In this document: positions 1 through 10,886 of the stretch, piece after piece
How positions within the stretch are numbered: position 1 is the stretch's first letter
Layout: every line of letters begins with the position of its first letter
From: Pardosa pseudoannulata
Lineage: Eukaryota > Arthropoda > Arachnida > Araneae > Lycosidae
Assembly: GCA_032207245.1 (NCBI GenBank)
Contig: CM063508.1
Span: 95,069,539-95,133,538 of the forward strand
Length of the DNA stretch: 64,000 nucleotides
Reading direction: 5' to 3'
Made by a program: the position numbers and the translations under genes
The notes under the pieces: model-generated
What the model was told of the DNA's origin: nothing
Seen by the model: only the letters and a program-made list of their open reading frames with translations
Database searches by the model: none

Positions 1-308
1 GACAGCGGCCTTTTGAACATAATGTTTACTCTGACTCTCCAGAGACTAACGCCGCACTTACCATGTTAATTGAAACAAGTTCAGCTTTTCCATAAACCTT
101 TATCTTGCAGGGGATTTTCGCCAACAGAAAGCGGGCTATTATTTTAGCATTAGTGAATGTTATATTATTTATATAGGTACAAGTTTCTTGTGAATATCAT
201 ATTGCGTTAGTAACATTCTGCTAGTTGCATTGCAAGTAATAAATTGTTCGGTGTATATTTTTTCCCTGCCACAATAGTTCCCGTTCTAAAAAGTTACAGT
301 TACAGTAA

Positions 309-310
<2 letters not shown>
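1..310. other. Non-genic AT-rich sequence
   Basis: I see no gene, RNA or recognisable repeat here. The short open frame running into the microsatellite on its right encodes an Ile-Tyr/Cys-Val dipeptide run and is not a gene. Confidence 0.6.

Positions 311-390
<80 letters not shown>
311..390. repeat. Compound microsatellite (AT)n-(GT)n
   Basis: An uninterrupted AT run (311-360) passes directly into a GT run (361-390). It abuts the left end of the large palindrome that starts at 391. The matching right flank has only a short TATATACA-type tract, so the microsatellite probably expanded from a short alternating tract at the palindrome edge. Confidence 0.95.
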
Positions 391-393
<3 letters not shown>

Positions 394-1249
394 GAGACGG
401 ACTTCTCGATGGGTGGTTGCAGTCATGGCCATAAAAATGATACCGTTTTAGCTAAAGACCTTTATTGAGATAACGTTGGAGGATGGGTTCCCACTTCATC
501 ATAGGGACAGGACAAACTGAAGGGTCAGCTAGCATGAAGTTCTATGTACAAGACAAGTAACACCTGGTCAACATCTGTGGGAAAATATCTCTAGAAAAAT
601 CTGCCTCCGACAGCGTGTATCTCCTTTTTATTTGGAAATTTCCTAAATTGTCCGCTAGGGACATGTAGAGTTATAATTGGTCATGCCCCTTCTCTGAGGG
701 CGTAAACTGTAGCCTCAGTGGTCAATTTAGGTTAGGGATTAAAAAGGGGAATGCAAAATGACGCAGGAATTTTTAGCACTTGATTTAAGTTTTGAAAACC
801 CCTGAGAATTTTCCTTACATATATATGTAAGGAAAATTCTCAGGGGTTTTCAAAACTTAAATCAAGGGTAAAAATTCCCGCGTCATTTTCCATTCCCCTT
901 TTTAAACCCTAACCTAAATTGACCACTGGGGCTACAGGTTACGCCCTCAGAGAAGGGGCCTGGCCAATTATAAACCTACATGGCCCTAGCGGACAATTTA
1001 GGAAATTTCCAAATAAAAAGGAGATACACGCTAGCGGAGACAGATTTTTCTAGAGATATTTTCCCACAGATGTTGACCCAGGTGTTACGTGTCTTGTACA
1101 TAGAACTTCATGCTAGCTGACCTTTCAGTTTGTCCCTATGATGAAGTGGGAACCCGTTCTTCAAAGTTATCCTAATAAAGGTCTTTAGCTGAAACGGTAT
1201 CATTTTTATGGCCATGACTGCAACCCCCCATCGAGAAGTCAGTCTCATT
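391..1249. repeat. Giant near-perfect palindrome (fold-back element)
   Basis: The left arm (391 to about 821) reads as the reverse complement of the right arm (about 822-1249) along its whole length. Both ends carry AATGAGAC..GACTTCTCGATGG, and the centre is TTCCTTACATATATATGTAAGG near 811-834. Only scattered substitutions and small indels separate the arms. No transposase is present. The structure fits a fold-back or snap-back transposon, or a head-to-head inverted duplication of one ~430-bp unit. No target duplication is clear at the ends. The short open frame on the minus strand at 1108-1365 lies in the right arm and is not considered a gene. Confidence 0.9.
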
Positions 1250-2746
1250 GCATATATACATGAAATAGTTAAAGTATATGAATTCAAATGGTAAGCATTA
1301 TTGGTAAAAATATTATTTCTATAAGATATTTTATAAAGTAAAAGATAGCCAATAAAAAATTGCATTCGTTTAACGGTTTGAGAAATTTAAAATTAGTTGC
1401 ATTTGAATTATTGTTACACATTAGACACTTCTAATTCGGGGGTATACAATATGGGAGGCGTGGAATATTGTCAGGAAAGGCACCAAAACTTTTTCATAAA
1501 AAATTATTTTTATACCATAATATCTATCTTTATATATAAAATCTTTCTGTCCTTGTGTTTGTAATACAATTCTTCCTAAACGACTGGATTGATTTTGATG
1601 AAATTTTGTGTATGTAATTAAATTGACTCAAGAATGATTTAGATTCACAATTTGATCCAATAAAAAAGGTTTTTTTGTATTAAAAATTCAGAATTGCGTG
1701 CTTATTGAGAATATTATAAAGCTGCTTGAAACTCTTCAACTGCCAACGTATCTGTGGCGCAGTGGTCACTGCAACGGATTTTAATACAAGAAGTCCCAGT
1801 TATCGAATTCTCATACATTCGATGTGGAAATTTTAATTTAATCTAATTACGTTTGTGATGACTGAACGCGGGGTGGCGTGAAGTATTTTTAAAATAATGT
1901 TTTCCTTACTTTTTCATCAAAACGGTCCAATTTATAATTTATTTAAAAACATTTTTACAATTTTTGGATTTACAGCGTTAAAATAGAACAACGCCTATCT
2001 AGTAAATATATAAAACTATATATCGAAACATAAAAATAAAAAATCCAGAAAATGAATGCTTATTTTTATTTTTAATACAATTGTATTTTTGTGTAAACAA
2101 TTTAATTCTTATATAAAAATTATCTGGACTGAACAGTAAAAACAACAACCCTCGTATTAAAATTTTAAAGCCCTAGATGTAGTTTAAATTGTAATTTGAT
2201 ATAAAAATACATTTGTACTTTTGTGTATGCTACAGCAAAAAACCTTCTTATTATTCTGTTAGTTGTAGTTTTTAGTATTTTTTAATTAAAGTTAGTATTG
2301 TTTAAAATGTGTCTGTAACTATGAAATATAAATTTATAATTTAAAAGAAACTCAACCGCTAAAATATAAAATAGGTTTATTGACTTCTTTTAGCACCCAA
2401 TTTGCATTCGGCTTACTTCCATTTTTACGCGCTCCCCGCTCAACTCCTTTGATACACCGCTTTGTAGTATTTTTTACTTCATGGACAAAGGTTCGCTCTT
2501 GATGCATAATAAATGACGCAAAGAAAATAGCAGTATGAGCTTCACAACATAAAACTACATAAAAAGTTGAGAATGTGAAAGACGTTGAATGTTAGGAATA
2601 AATGGATAAAGAAAGCATGCTTTGGATTACAGATAACTTTACATCGGATTTTTTATATACATATATGCTCCTGCCCCATCCTTGCTTATTTGCTTTTCTT
2701 TTCTTATTATTTTCTTTTTTTCTAAAAGCTTTATTGAAGAGTTGAA
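1250..2746. other. Non-genic region with TE-like and tRNA-like fragments
   Basis: At about 1535-1690 there is a TATATATAAAA tract followed by a 'cttcctaaacgactggattg' stretch and 'gatgaaattttgtgtatg'. Phrases of this kind recur in arthropod Helitron-like or MITE termini; that assignment is from memory of repeat families and is tentative. At 1755-1765 TGGCGCAGTGG satisfies the tRNA box A consensus, with a degraded box-B-like AGTTATCGAATTC about 35 bases further on. This is a decayed tRNA-like SINE head rather than a tRNA gene, since no cloverleaf is evident. The remainder is AT-rich without recognisable coding. Confidence 0.35.
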
Positions 2747-4175
2747 CATGTATATGTTACTGTGAATGCCCGAAATCGGAGAATGCCGATATTCACCGGT
2801 GAATGTCAACATACACCGAATACCTCGGTGAAAGACCGAATATTTTATTACATTTTTATATATGCGGACTATCACCAGTGTATGTCGACAATCCAAATGC
2901 ACTGATGGTGAATGTTGAAAAAAAATATTTTTGTTAAGTTTTTAAATCATACTTTATTATTAAAACATATAATGATATATGTCAAAATAGCACATACCAT
3001 GAAGGAATACTCCAAAGTCCCTGTGTCCATTCCAAAGGAAAATATCAAAGAGGAGCTTTAACCTACTACGCCTTCTATTAAGCCCTCACTAAACAGAAGT
3101 TTATTTCTATTAAAGAGCGGTTCTATTAACACTTTAGCGGACAGTGGTTTCACAGCGAGACCTCTTGTTAAACATTTTTTTTCTCTAATTTTCGGAAAAA
3201 TATGATTGTTTTTTCGATTTTTTATGTTTTTGACATTTAAAACTTACAACAGATGATAGTACTGCATTTATTTTCTTTTTCTTTTTTTTCTGCATTTAAT
3301 CTTTTTTTTTTCCATTTATACTTGGTGTGCCTGGAAAGTTAATAATTCGATTTTTTTTCACTTATGACCCCAACACAAAAATATCTATTCAAACAACACT
3401 TATAAATTGTTGAACTGTTTATTTATTATACTTTATTTAAGAACACTTATTTATTGTTCTTCCAATACAATTAAAATTTTAAAAAGTATTGTGTTCAAGC
3501 TTACAAAGGGATAGGTTTGTCTGTTACCCCCCTCAATGCCTTCTATGGTATCCTCTAAGGCAAACACCTCTAAAGATTAAAAAAAAATTTAAACATTTTG
3601 CATTTATAAGGTTCATAGATAATATTTATAAATTAATTTTATTAACTTCCGAAGAATTTATATAGGAGATCTTTAAAGGGTTAAAAGAAATGTCGTTGAG
3701 AGAAGCCGCTGCAGCTAATTTGAGAAGTGGAGGGCATGTCTATAATCGCTGTTATTGTAAAAGAAATGTTTCATTACTAAATACCACTGTAAATGTAATT
3801 TACTTTTGTGCAATTCAAATTGCTATAACTGTTTAAATTGTTGCAACAAATAAGATAGTATAGCGTCAATCACATAATTAAGATAATTATTCATATGATT
3901 TTCTGTTCTAAGAGTGTTCGGTTTGTTTTAAGTTCAACAGTTACATGTGCTAGTACTATAGATTTGACTGAATTACGGAGAATAAAATATGAATATGCGA
4001 CATGTTCAACATTCACCATTAGTGTATGTTAAATGTCGACATTTACCGGTAAGTCAGAAATAAGATTATTTAGCAAATATTTCGGGCATACACCAAACGA
4101 CTACGTGAATGTTGACAATTACCGGTGAAAGTCGACATTCTAAAGATTTCGGTCTTTCACCGTAACATATACACG
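2747..4175. mobile_element. Terminal-inverted-repeat element with 'caccggtgaa' motifs
   Basis: The left end (ATGTATATGTTACTGTGAA..., then CCGAAATC) is matched in reverse complement by the right end (GATTTCGGTCTTTCACCGTAACATATACACG). Inside both ends there are repeated, often inverted, copies of GAATGTCGACATT- and CACCGGTGAA-like motifs (about 2770-2915 and 3985-4145), giving complex subterminal arrays. The ~1.1-kb core has no reading frame resembling a transposase. The element looks non-autonomous. The superfamily is not clear and no convincing target duplication was found. Confidence 0.7.
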
Positions 4176-5526
4176 TAAATAGACAGCCAACAGAGCTAGT
4201 AAATGAATAGTTTTAAATTTGTATCAATAAATATGAGTAATTAAATAAATGAAAAATACATACAAAGGCACAGAGATTACTTGATTGGTTGTGTTACCTT
4301 TTATGTCATTCTTATTTTTTTATTAGACTCAAAAATATCGTACATTTATGTGTTATATTTCTCTTCATAATTGTTTCTCCTCATCACATCCTCTTCAAAT
4401 GTGGCTCAAATTTCATCTTAGTTTTTATGAATTGTGCGGGAGGAGCGTGGTATGCGAAGCTTCTATTCAGAATGGGAAAGACCTCGGAGAGTCATTAACC
4501 CTTTTTGCCCATTTATCTGTTTTTTATCTGTACTTGCAAGTTTGACATTTGTGGCTCCTTTTTGTTTATTCAATTAATAGCTTTAAGTGCAGCCAACTCT
4601 TCATTCTTTTGATGACTCGATTCTTCTCATTTTAAATTACTCTCGAGATTTTGACATCTACTATCGCATTAAAAAAAATAACTCTTTATTCAGCAAGAGT
4701 TCATAAAAGCTGGCTATGGATGCTACCGGAGCGATATCGAAATCGTTTTTAAATCTAAATCGAACCAATTAGAATAGTGGTGATTGAGCAGGAAGTATTG
4801 TATAATTTTTGAGAATGCAAAGATGTGCACAAAGTCTGAAAATATGCTACGGTTGTGACACTGACATTGCTCAACCTTAGCGCATAAAGATTCAAGGAGA
4901 GTCATCGACCCAGCTATCTCTCTGCTTTTGGATGCTGGCTTAAGTGTCGACAGCTTTCAATTTCCTTCAGTGAAATATTCCTTTCCTTTTAATTCTGCAG
5001 CTGATATAATTGAGCTGCTGAACAGTCAAAAACTTTTTACCATTGACTAATTAGCGTTTAGGGAGAAATCGATATTTATCAGAAATCTTTTAAATGCGAA
5101 CTTGGAGAAAAAAATATTTTTAGTGTCGATTTTCACTTAATGATTTTAAGTTATTTTGATAAAATAAAATTCGATAAAATTTGCCAAACATGCTGTTCGT
5201 TAACTTTTTGTAACGGAGCTTATTAGCTCAAGTCACACTGCTGATATAGATGTCTGAAACGATTTCAAAATTAGCTTCAAGTAGTAGGATTCGGTCTAAT
5301 TATCCTTCGTTGCAAACAATCGACTGCTGTGGTCCAAACAGGACGAAGGATTCAACTACAAGTTCTGTAAGTCCTTAAGGGGATAAATAATCTTTACACT
5401 TTCGAATACAGGTCTAAAAGTGAATACTTTTCGAATCCTTCACACAGATTGCCTACACATGCAATAAACCAAATTTTTTGTACGATGCAAAATAATATAA
5501 AAGTTTTATACGGTCAAAATGTCTGG
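4176..5526. other. Non-genic AT-rich region
   Basis: Short open frames around 4289-4545 and 4723-4905 have no recognisable domain and no splice context. I see no supported gene or structured repeat in this stretch. Confidence 0.5.
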
Positions 5527-5700
5527 GTTTGGTTGGGAGCACTACGGTCTACTTTTTTTGCACACGAGGGCTAATGAGACCGGGACCTACAGTTTAAAGC
5601 CGATTCCGAAATGCTACAAACATCCATACCAGCAGCGGGATTCGAACCCATGAACTCCGGTTCCGAAGAGCAGCGCTCTACCGTTCGGCCATCGTTCGGC
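5527..5700 (-). mobile_element. SINE-A, near full length
   Basis: Read on the minus strand this is a tRNA-derived SINE. A head with box A (TGGCCGAACGGTAGAGCG) and box B (GGTTCGAATCC) is followed by a conserved body (ATTTCGGAATCGGCTTTAAA, GGTCCCGGTCTCATTAGCC) and a 3' tail GTAGACCGTAGTGCTC..CCAAACC. The flanks AAAATGTCTGGG on the left and AAACTGTCTCGG on the right may be a diverged target duplication. Pol III would have driven it when active. Confidence 0.85.
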
Positions 5701-5761
5701 TAAACTGTCTCGGAAATTAAAGAATAACTTTCTAAAATAATCACACACATAAAATTATTTT

Positions 5762-6360
5762 TTAACATTTAGATTTTCTGATAGCTAATTTGTTCCTCTA
5801 TCTTATGCCACAGACCACATAAATTATTTCCAATGCTCAAAAATATAATATATATCACACACCATTATTAAATAATCATATTTAATAATGGTGTTATTAA
5901 GAAAACGATATCGGCGCACAGGATTTTCTAAACTCTATGAAATACTTTCCTTTATATTTAGAGCATAAATTATAGAAAATTGGTAATAATAATGACGAAA
6001 AGTCTATGAGTTATTCAATCAAAAATAGATTTTAAGTTGAAAATTCATAATTTTTTTAGTAACACCAAGATATTTAAAGCGTGTAAATATTGATATTTTC
6101 TAAGATTTTTCGCTATTATTATTATCCGTTTGTGAGGTACAGGTATACCAAAAATTCAAATTTTTGCACAGTATATGTTTAGATATACACATAAATGGAA
6201 AAAGCTATGTTTGAGTAGTACCATTTTTAAACCGCTCATAATAGAATAATGACACTAGGTTTAGTATAGTTTATTATTTGTTTGAGCTTTTCAAATAATT
6301 TATGTCGCCTGTGGCATAAGATAGAAGAACAAATTAGTTATCAGAAAATCTAAATGTTAA
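5762..6360. mobile_element. TTAA-flanked TIR element, 599 bp
   Basis: The left end TTAACATTTAGATTTTCTGAT is repeated in inverse orientation at 6340-6360. The inverted similarity extends inward about 70 bp, through CTAATTTGTTC, ATCTTATGCCACAG and CATAAATTATTT. TTAA at both outer limits matches piggyBac-type target choice. There is no transposase inside, so it is a MITE. An internal palindrome (CACCATTATTAAA..TTTAATAATGGTG) lies at about 5862-5895. Confidence 0.85.
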
Positions 6361-6526
6361 ATAATATTTTTTTAAATCTCTTTAAATAAAACTATGTCCA
6401 AAATTCTCTTGAGTTCTGTTTAAATTTAAATCAAAACAATTATAAAATTTACCAGCAAATTAGCGGTTAGTACCAGCAGTTAGATTGAATTAGTAATAAA
6501 CAGTAACGAATAGAAGTGAGATTTCT

Positions 6527-6604
6527 TTAAACGTGTCTTTACATAATAATTGCATCTTGTACTCAATATATGTTGTAGATTACCGCATGCAAAGACACGC
6601 TTAA
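6527..6604. mobile_element. Miniature TTAA hairpin element, 78 bp
   Basis: TTAAACGTGTCTTTAC at the left is matched inversely by GCAAAGACACGCTTAA at the right, leaving a ~45-bp middle. Both limits are TTAA. It is built like the 80-bp hairpin at 42,524-42,603 but with unrelated arm sequence. Confidence 0.7.
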
Positions 6605-7176
6605 AAAAAGGTCATTTTAATGTATGGTTGGCGGTGACATTTTTAGTGCTATAGAAGATGAAAACCTATTTGTAAAGCTCAATAGAGCATGAATGTCTTA
6701 GCTTGAGTATTCATGGAATTATTGAAGTTTCTATTGTAATCGATGAATTGGCAAATAAAAGGAAAGATTAAATTTTGATAAATAATTTCTTATTTTGCAG
6801 TACTTCTTAGTTTTAGAGCCCTTTTTATCTATTTCTACCATATAGGTTTAATGTAAAAAGGTTTAATAAAATAAGTAATTGAAATGGAATTCCGACATCA
6901 AGTATATTTTCTCTCTATTATAGTTTACTATAACATATTGAGATTTGTGAAACAATGTCCTTTAGTTTTTTGAGCTCCTCCTAAGACAAAATCCTGGATG
7001 CAAGCCTGTACACACGTATACACACACATGTATATGTGTGTATGCGTATGTAACCAAAAAATAACCAGTAGTTGTTTTTTCACGATCAAACGTGATATAA
7101 TCCATATCTCTTTGTTTTTTATTTGGTAACGCAAATCTGTTAATTAAAAAATATGGCAGCGTATCTTGGAGTTACT
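6605..7176. other. Non-genic region with CA/TG-rich tract
   Basis: It holds a short alternating ACACAC/TATGTG tract (about 7010-7050). I see no gene or clear TE. Confidence 0.5.
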
Positions 7177-7278
7177 TGGCCGATTCCGAACGGCTACGAA
7201 CATCCATGAAATCAACGGAATTCGAACTCGCGAACTCCGGTACCGAAGAGCACCGCTCTACTATTCGACCATGCCGCG
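7177..7278 (-). mobile_element. SINE-A fragment (head and body)
   Basis: On the minus strand, a tRNA-like head (ATGGTCGAATAGTAGAGCG, then box B AGTTCGAATTCC) and the CGTAGCCGTTCGGAATCGG body are visible. The 3' tail is missing. It is diverged from the copy at 5,527-5,700. Confidence 0.75.
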
Positions 7279-7671
7279 AAAGGTAACTCACTGGAACACA
7301 AAATTAAGCAAAATCTTATCTAAAATTCTTTATTCTCATATTAAATTCGGAGAATTGACTGTCACGTCTGACACAAGCAAGATACAACCTTACATCTGAT
7401 GATTTATGAAAATTTCACATAAGAATGAAATAAATTAGCTTTTCTTTTGTGGCTTGAAAAAATGTTTGTGATGAATAAATTGCATATATGAGAAATGTTC
7501 TGCGGTTTTTTGGGGGGTAGAGGGGGAAATCGATAGCTGGGCTAGAAAAGGAAAGAAGGGGCCATACGTAGCAGTTATTAATTAAACATTTAGTTTTGAG
7601 AAGCATGGAAGGAATGCCATCTCAATTATTCGTGTCCTTGATTTTAATTGGAGTAGCTGGTAAAGTTCAGT

Positions 7672-7777
7672 TTAGGTTTGGTTTGGTACGGTACTGTCTA
7701 CTGTTTTGCTCATGAGGGCTAATGAGACCGGGACCTACTGTTTAAAGCCAATTCCGAACGGTTACGAAGATCCATGT
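7672..7777 (-). mobile_element. SINE-A fragment (body and tail)
   Basis: This is the minus-strand 3' part of SINE-A: CGTAACCGTTCGGAATTGG, GGTCCCGGTCTCATTAGCC, and a CCAAACC-type tail. The tRNA head is missing, as expected of a 5'-truncated retroposon. Confidence 0.8.
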
Positions 7778-8696
7778 GATTCTGAAGAAAGCCGTGACTC
7801 ACAAAGAGCTATCGAATCTATAATGAAGTAAGAAGATATATATATATATATATGTGTGTATCTGTGCATGCGTATGCGTACTTGGATGTTAGGTAGCATC
7901 AGGGAGTAAGCACACCAAATTGTATGAAGAGTTGAGGAGGATTTTGACAGAACGAGTAGTTCTTGTTTTAAATATACACATTTCCCCAGGAAACTGTGAA
8001 GTGTTTTCTCGGAGGCGTCGATTTATTTCCCAACCCCTTATTTACCAAACTCTCCGCTGAATTGCCGAGATTCATGCCTGTTACAGATCATCTGATAACT
8101 TTCAATCTTCCCACACTTGAATGATAAATCGGGTGATGCCGATAAGGAAAAAAATACAGAATCAGCTAAAATCGAAAGAGCAGGAGAAGAGGAAAAGAAA
8201 ACAATCCTAATAAGCTTGTTACTGGGGGGCGGCCATCGCTCCTGGAATCATTAAAAGTGATTTATGCTTCGATGGCTATCAATCAAAGTACCGATGATTG
8301 GTGCATCGGAACCGTAAGGCAAAGGTGGACATCGATTTGTTTATGCAGTACAAGAATGTAATACTATGAAGATGTGTTAAGATTAAGTTGTAATTGAACT
8401 AAGTACAAACGATAAATGGATATATGTTGTTCAGCGCTCTCTTAAGTTACTCCATAATCAAAATTCCCCAGAAATACGATAATCGTTGGTTGGTATATCG
8501 CTACGATATACCTTTCGTCATCCGAGGACTAAAGGAATATTTTTAATAACTCGGGGGCACTTACCTGTTAATCATTCCCTATACAACTTCGCTGATTTTA
8601 TTCACCATTTTTATTACAGGAGCACCATATAGGCGGCCAATATTATTCCCAGAGACAACACAAACCGAAAAAGTGAGTCGTCGTTAGAAGAGACCA
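7778..8696. other. Non-genic region; possible isolated exon-like segment
   Basis: The base composition is more balanced than in the surroundings. At 8,617-8,678 the sequence TTTTTATTACAG, then a ~50-base open segment, then GTGAGT looks like a splice acceptor, short exon and donor on the plus strand. I cannot connect it to any other exon or known protein, so I do not call a gene. A short AT microsatellite lies near 7,838. Confidence 0.25.
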
Positions 8697-9029
8697 TTAA
8701 CCCATCCACCGGCCACCCACCCTCCCCACCTTTTTCCCTTTCAAAACAGTCACCCTTTTCGTAAATTCCAGACGGAACTTACCGTACGATACTAGATTTG
8801 CCGGTTTAAAAGTTGTCAGGCTACTTTTAAATTATTTCCCCTGCAAGGTAAAAGAGTTCCGTTACTCCAAATTAGTTTCTTTCATTTATTATCGCTTTGC
8901 AATATTTTTTTTTCCTCAAAATTGTACGATAAGAGTTATACGAGTGCGAACGTGAAGGGGTCGACAGGTCCGTTTTCGAACAGGAATTCGGTGTCGAAAC
9001 ACCGTCGACGCGTCCGTTCAGTGGGTTAA
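8697..9029. mobile_element. TTAA-flanked element, 333 bp
   Basis: The left end TTAACCCATCCACC and the right end (reverse complement TTAACCCACTGAACGGACGC) share TTAACCCA; inward similarity is weak. The interior is GC-richer and contains GTCGAC/CGACGG runs. It is compatible with a piggyBac-like MITE. The short terminal match makes this less certain than other TTAA elements in the window. Confidence 0.5.
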
Positions 9030-9057
9030 GAAAACCTTCAGGATTGTCCTGCCATTT

Positions 9058-9226
9058 CCAGAGGTATCGTATGGGAACTTAGAGGATATTTCGTCCCCGA
9101 ACTTATTTTACGCTCTCTAGCTGCCATTGATGAACACGGAGGACCTTTGGCTAACTCGAGCCTCTATCCCACAACCCTCCGGCTATATAAGATCGATACC
9201 TTTACCGATTGAGCTACCGTGGCACA
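9058..9226 (-). mobile_element. SINE-B copy
   Basis: On the minus strand it has a tRNA-like head (GGTAGCTCAATCGGTAAAGG, then a degraded box B) followed by the body GTTCATCAATGGCAGC, AAGTTCGGGGACGAAATATC and CATACGATACCTCTGG. The same order of segments is seen at 13,060-13,300 and, as body only, on the plus strand at 14,050-14,185. This family differs from SINE-A in head and body. Confidence 0.75.
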
Positions 9227-9237
9227 CCAAGGAAGCT

Positions 9238-9293
9238 GTTACCTTCTGCTTAAAGCAAATACCAAACGGCTACAAACAACCCATACCAGCTGA
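9238..9293 (-). mobile_element. SINE-A body fragment
   Basis: TGCTTAAAGCAAATACCAAA and CGGCTACAAACAACCCATAC correspond to the SINE-A body on the minus strand. It lies directly beside the SINE-B copy, so the two families are joined here by nested insertion or deletion. Confidence 0.6.
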
Positions 9294-9880
9294 AATGTTA
9301 GAAACAACACATTCGAAACCCGTTGTTTCGGGCGTAACTCAACCTTCCTAAAATCTTTTCACGATTGTTTAAATCTCCATGCCAAATTTCATGAACACTG
9401 ATCCAATCTTTTCGGAATGCACAGCAAACAGACATATATGCGCATAATTATACACAGATATGTATGTAATGACAGATATTTAGCCTGATAAAATATCAAA
9501 CTCTAGCACTCATTTTTCCTCTTAATTCTGTATAGAAAGTTATTTATAGCCGGAAATGGATAATGCGCGATTATCTCGGAATACTTCAAATTTCGCCTGT
9601 GAGTTTCCATGTTCCATTAGAGAAGAAAATATCAGATGTTCATTTTTAAAAAAATGTATATAACTAACAAATATGCCCGTGCTTATTTGCTAGTTATATA
9701 CATTTTCAATATTATAAAGATTTTTTATTCGTAAATTAATCTGTAAATTCTCCACAGAGCACCTCAAGTCATGGGCCAAACGTCGTTCCTGTTATGCATA
9801 TAATATGCCGACACATTCACGCATATACACGAACATTTTTACCCCACTTATTCATGTAATGCATTGCTACTGCATGTAAT
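9294..9880. other. Non-genic region
   Basis: AT-rich sequence with a small inverted pair around 9,650 and 9,700 (AATGTATATAACTA and TAGTTATATACATT). I see no gene here. Confidence 0.5.
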
Positions 9881-10390
9881 AAAACTAAAATGCTGTTAAC
9901 ATTAAAAAATTACATCCATCTTAAAGTGATAAAGGACACTGCATCTCGTTTTTTAAAATATTCAACTTTTAATGACATTTTTTAATGGGAAAACGAATAA
10001 ATAATGCTATTAATAAATAATAAATAATGTAAATTTCACAACATAAAGAAGGCATTAAATTGTACGACAAAAGAATTTTCTGTTAAAATAGAGAATACTT
10101 TCGTAAAAATTGAGTTGTCAAAGAACATTCTTTAAAAAAGTTTTCAGGGTACATCATGCCTAAGGTAGGGCGCTACTCTTATGTGCTCGAGTTTGGGTTC
10201 AAATTCCACTGTTGGTATGGATGTTCGTAGCCATTCGGAATCGGCTTTAAATAATAGATCCCGTTAACTCTTGTGTTGTAAAACAATAGAGCATAATTCT
10301 CCGAACCAAACCAAACTACATTCATTTACTAATTTTGTAAAATATGTCCCAAATTACGCAGCTAATTTAATCATTATACCTGCTTTCTCA
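9881..10390. repeat. Long dispersed repeat, copy 1 (contains SINE-A)
   Basis: From AAAACTAAAATGCTGTTAAC at 9,881 this segment aligns with 10,887-11,455. It passes through CATCCATCTTAAAGTGATAA, TTGTACGACAAAAGAATTTT and GAATACTTTCGTAAAAATTG, then a SINE-A copy. The 3' flank matches only partly because this copy has a deletion before AATATGTCCCAAATTACGCA. No reading frame is conserved. Confidence 0.85.
10160..10318 (+). mobile_element. SINE-A copy within the long repeat
   Basis: The order on the plus strand is a box-A-side remnant (AGGTAGGGCGCTACTC), box B (GGGTTCAAATTCC), body (CATTCGGAATCGGCTTTAAA) and tail (TAGAGCATAATTCTCC..CCAAACCAAAC). It shares substitutions with the copy at 11,140-11,313, consistent with both being carried by the larger duplicated unit. 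Confidence 0.8.
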
Positions 10391-10886
10391 TAACATACTA
10401 ATATATTAATAGAAATTATATCTTTATTATCATATAAATATGAAGTTTAGTATTATATTCATATTTTTCCTAATAAGTGTTTATATCAAAATAGTTTCAA
10501 AATTATAGCTGACAGTAGACGATGAAAAAAAAATTAAATGTAACTAAAACTCTAATGTTTAAAAATGATGACTTTATCGGGCATTTGAAGTACATTCAAT
10601 GTCAAGTTTAAGAGAAATAGATTAGATACTTTTAATACCACTGCTTCTCTGTTTGCAATTCAAGGCCAGATTAAAAATAAACTGCAAAAATAGGGAGCAA
10701 TTTTTATACATTGATAGATACGTATGATAAAAGGGTTATTAAATAAATCGGTTCCTTTTAAGAGGTGACTACAAATAATTTTGAAACTAATTTCATTTTT
10801 CATTTTAAAAGTCTGTCTTTTGTTAAAATGAATTTCCAAAATATATCCTACATTTCCTAAAAAGCACATCGGGTTCCAAGGCAAGT
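10391..10886. other. Non-genic spacer between two long repeat copies
   Basis: AT-rich. The open frame on the minus strand at 10,660-10,884 has no recognisable features. Confidence 0.5.

Noticed and set aside
244..468. Open frame of 74 codons with Ile-Tyr and Cys-Val runs
   Set aside because: It is a translated (AT)n(GT)n microsatellite plus the palindrome arm, with no domain or splice context.
1749..1815. tRNA gene suggested by TGGCGCAGTGG
   Set aside because: The box B is degraded and no acceptor stem pairs. It was treated as tRNA-like debris.
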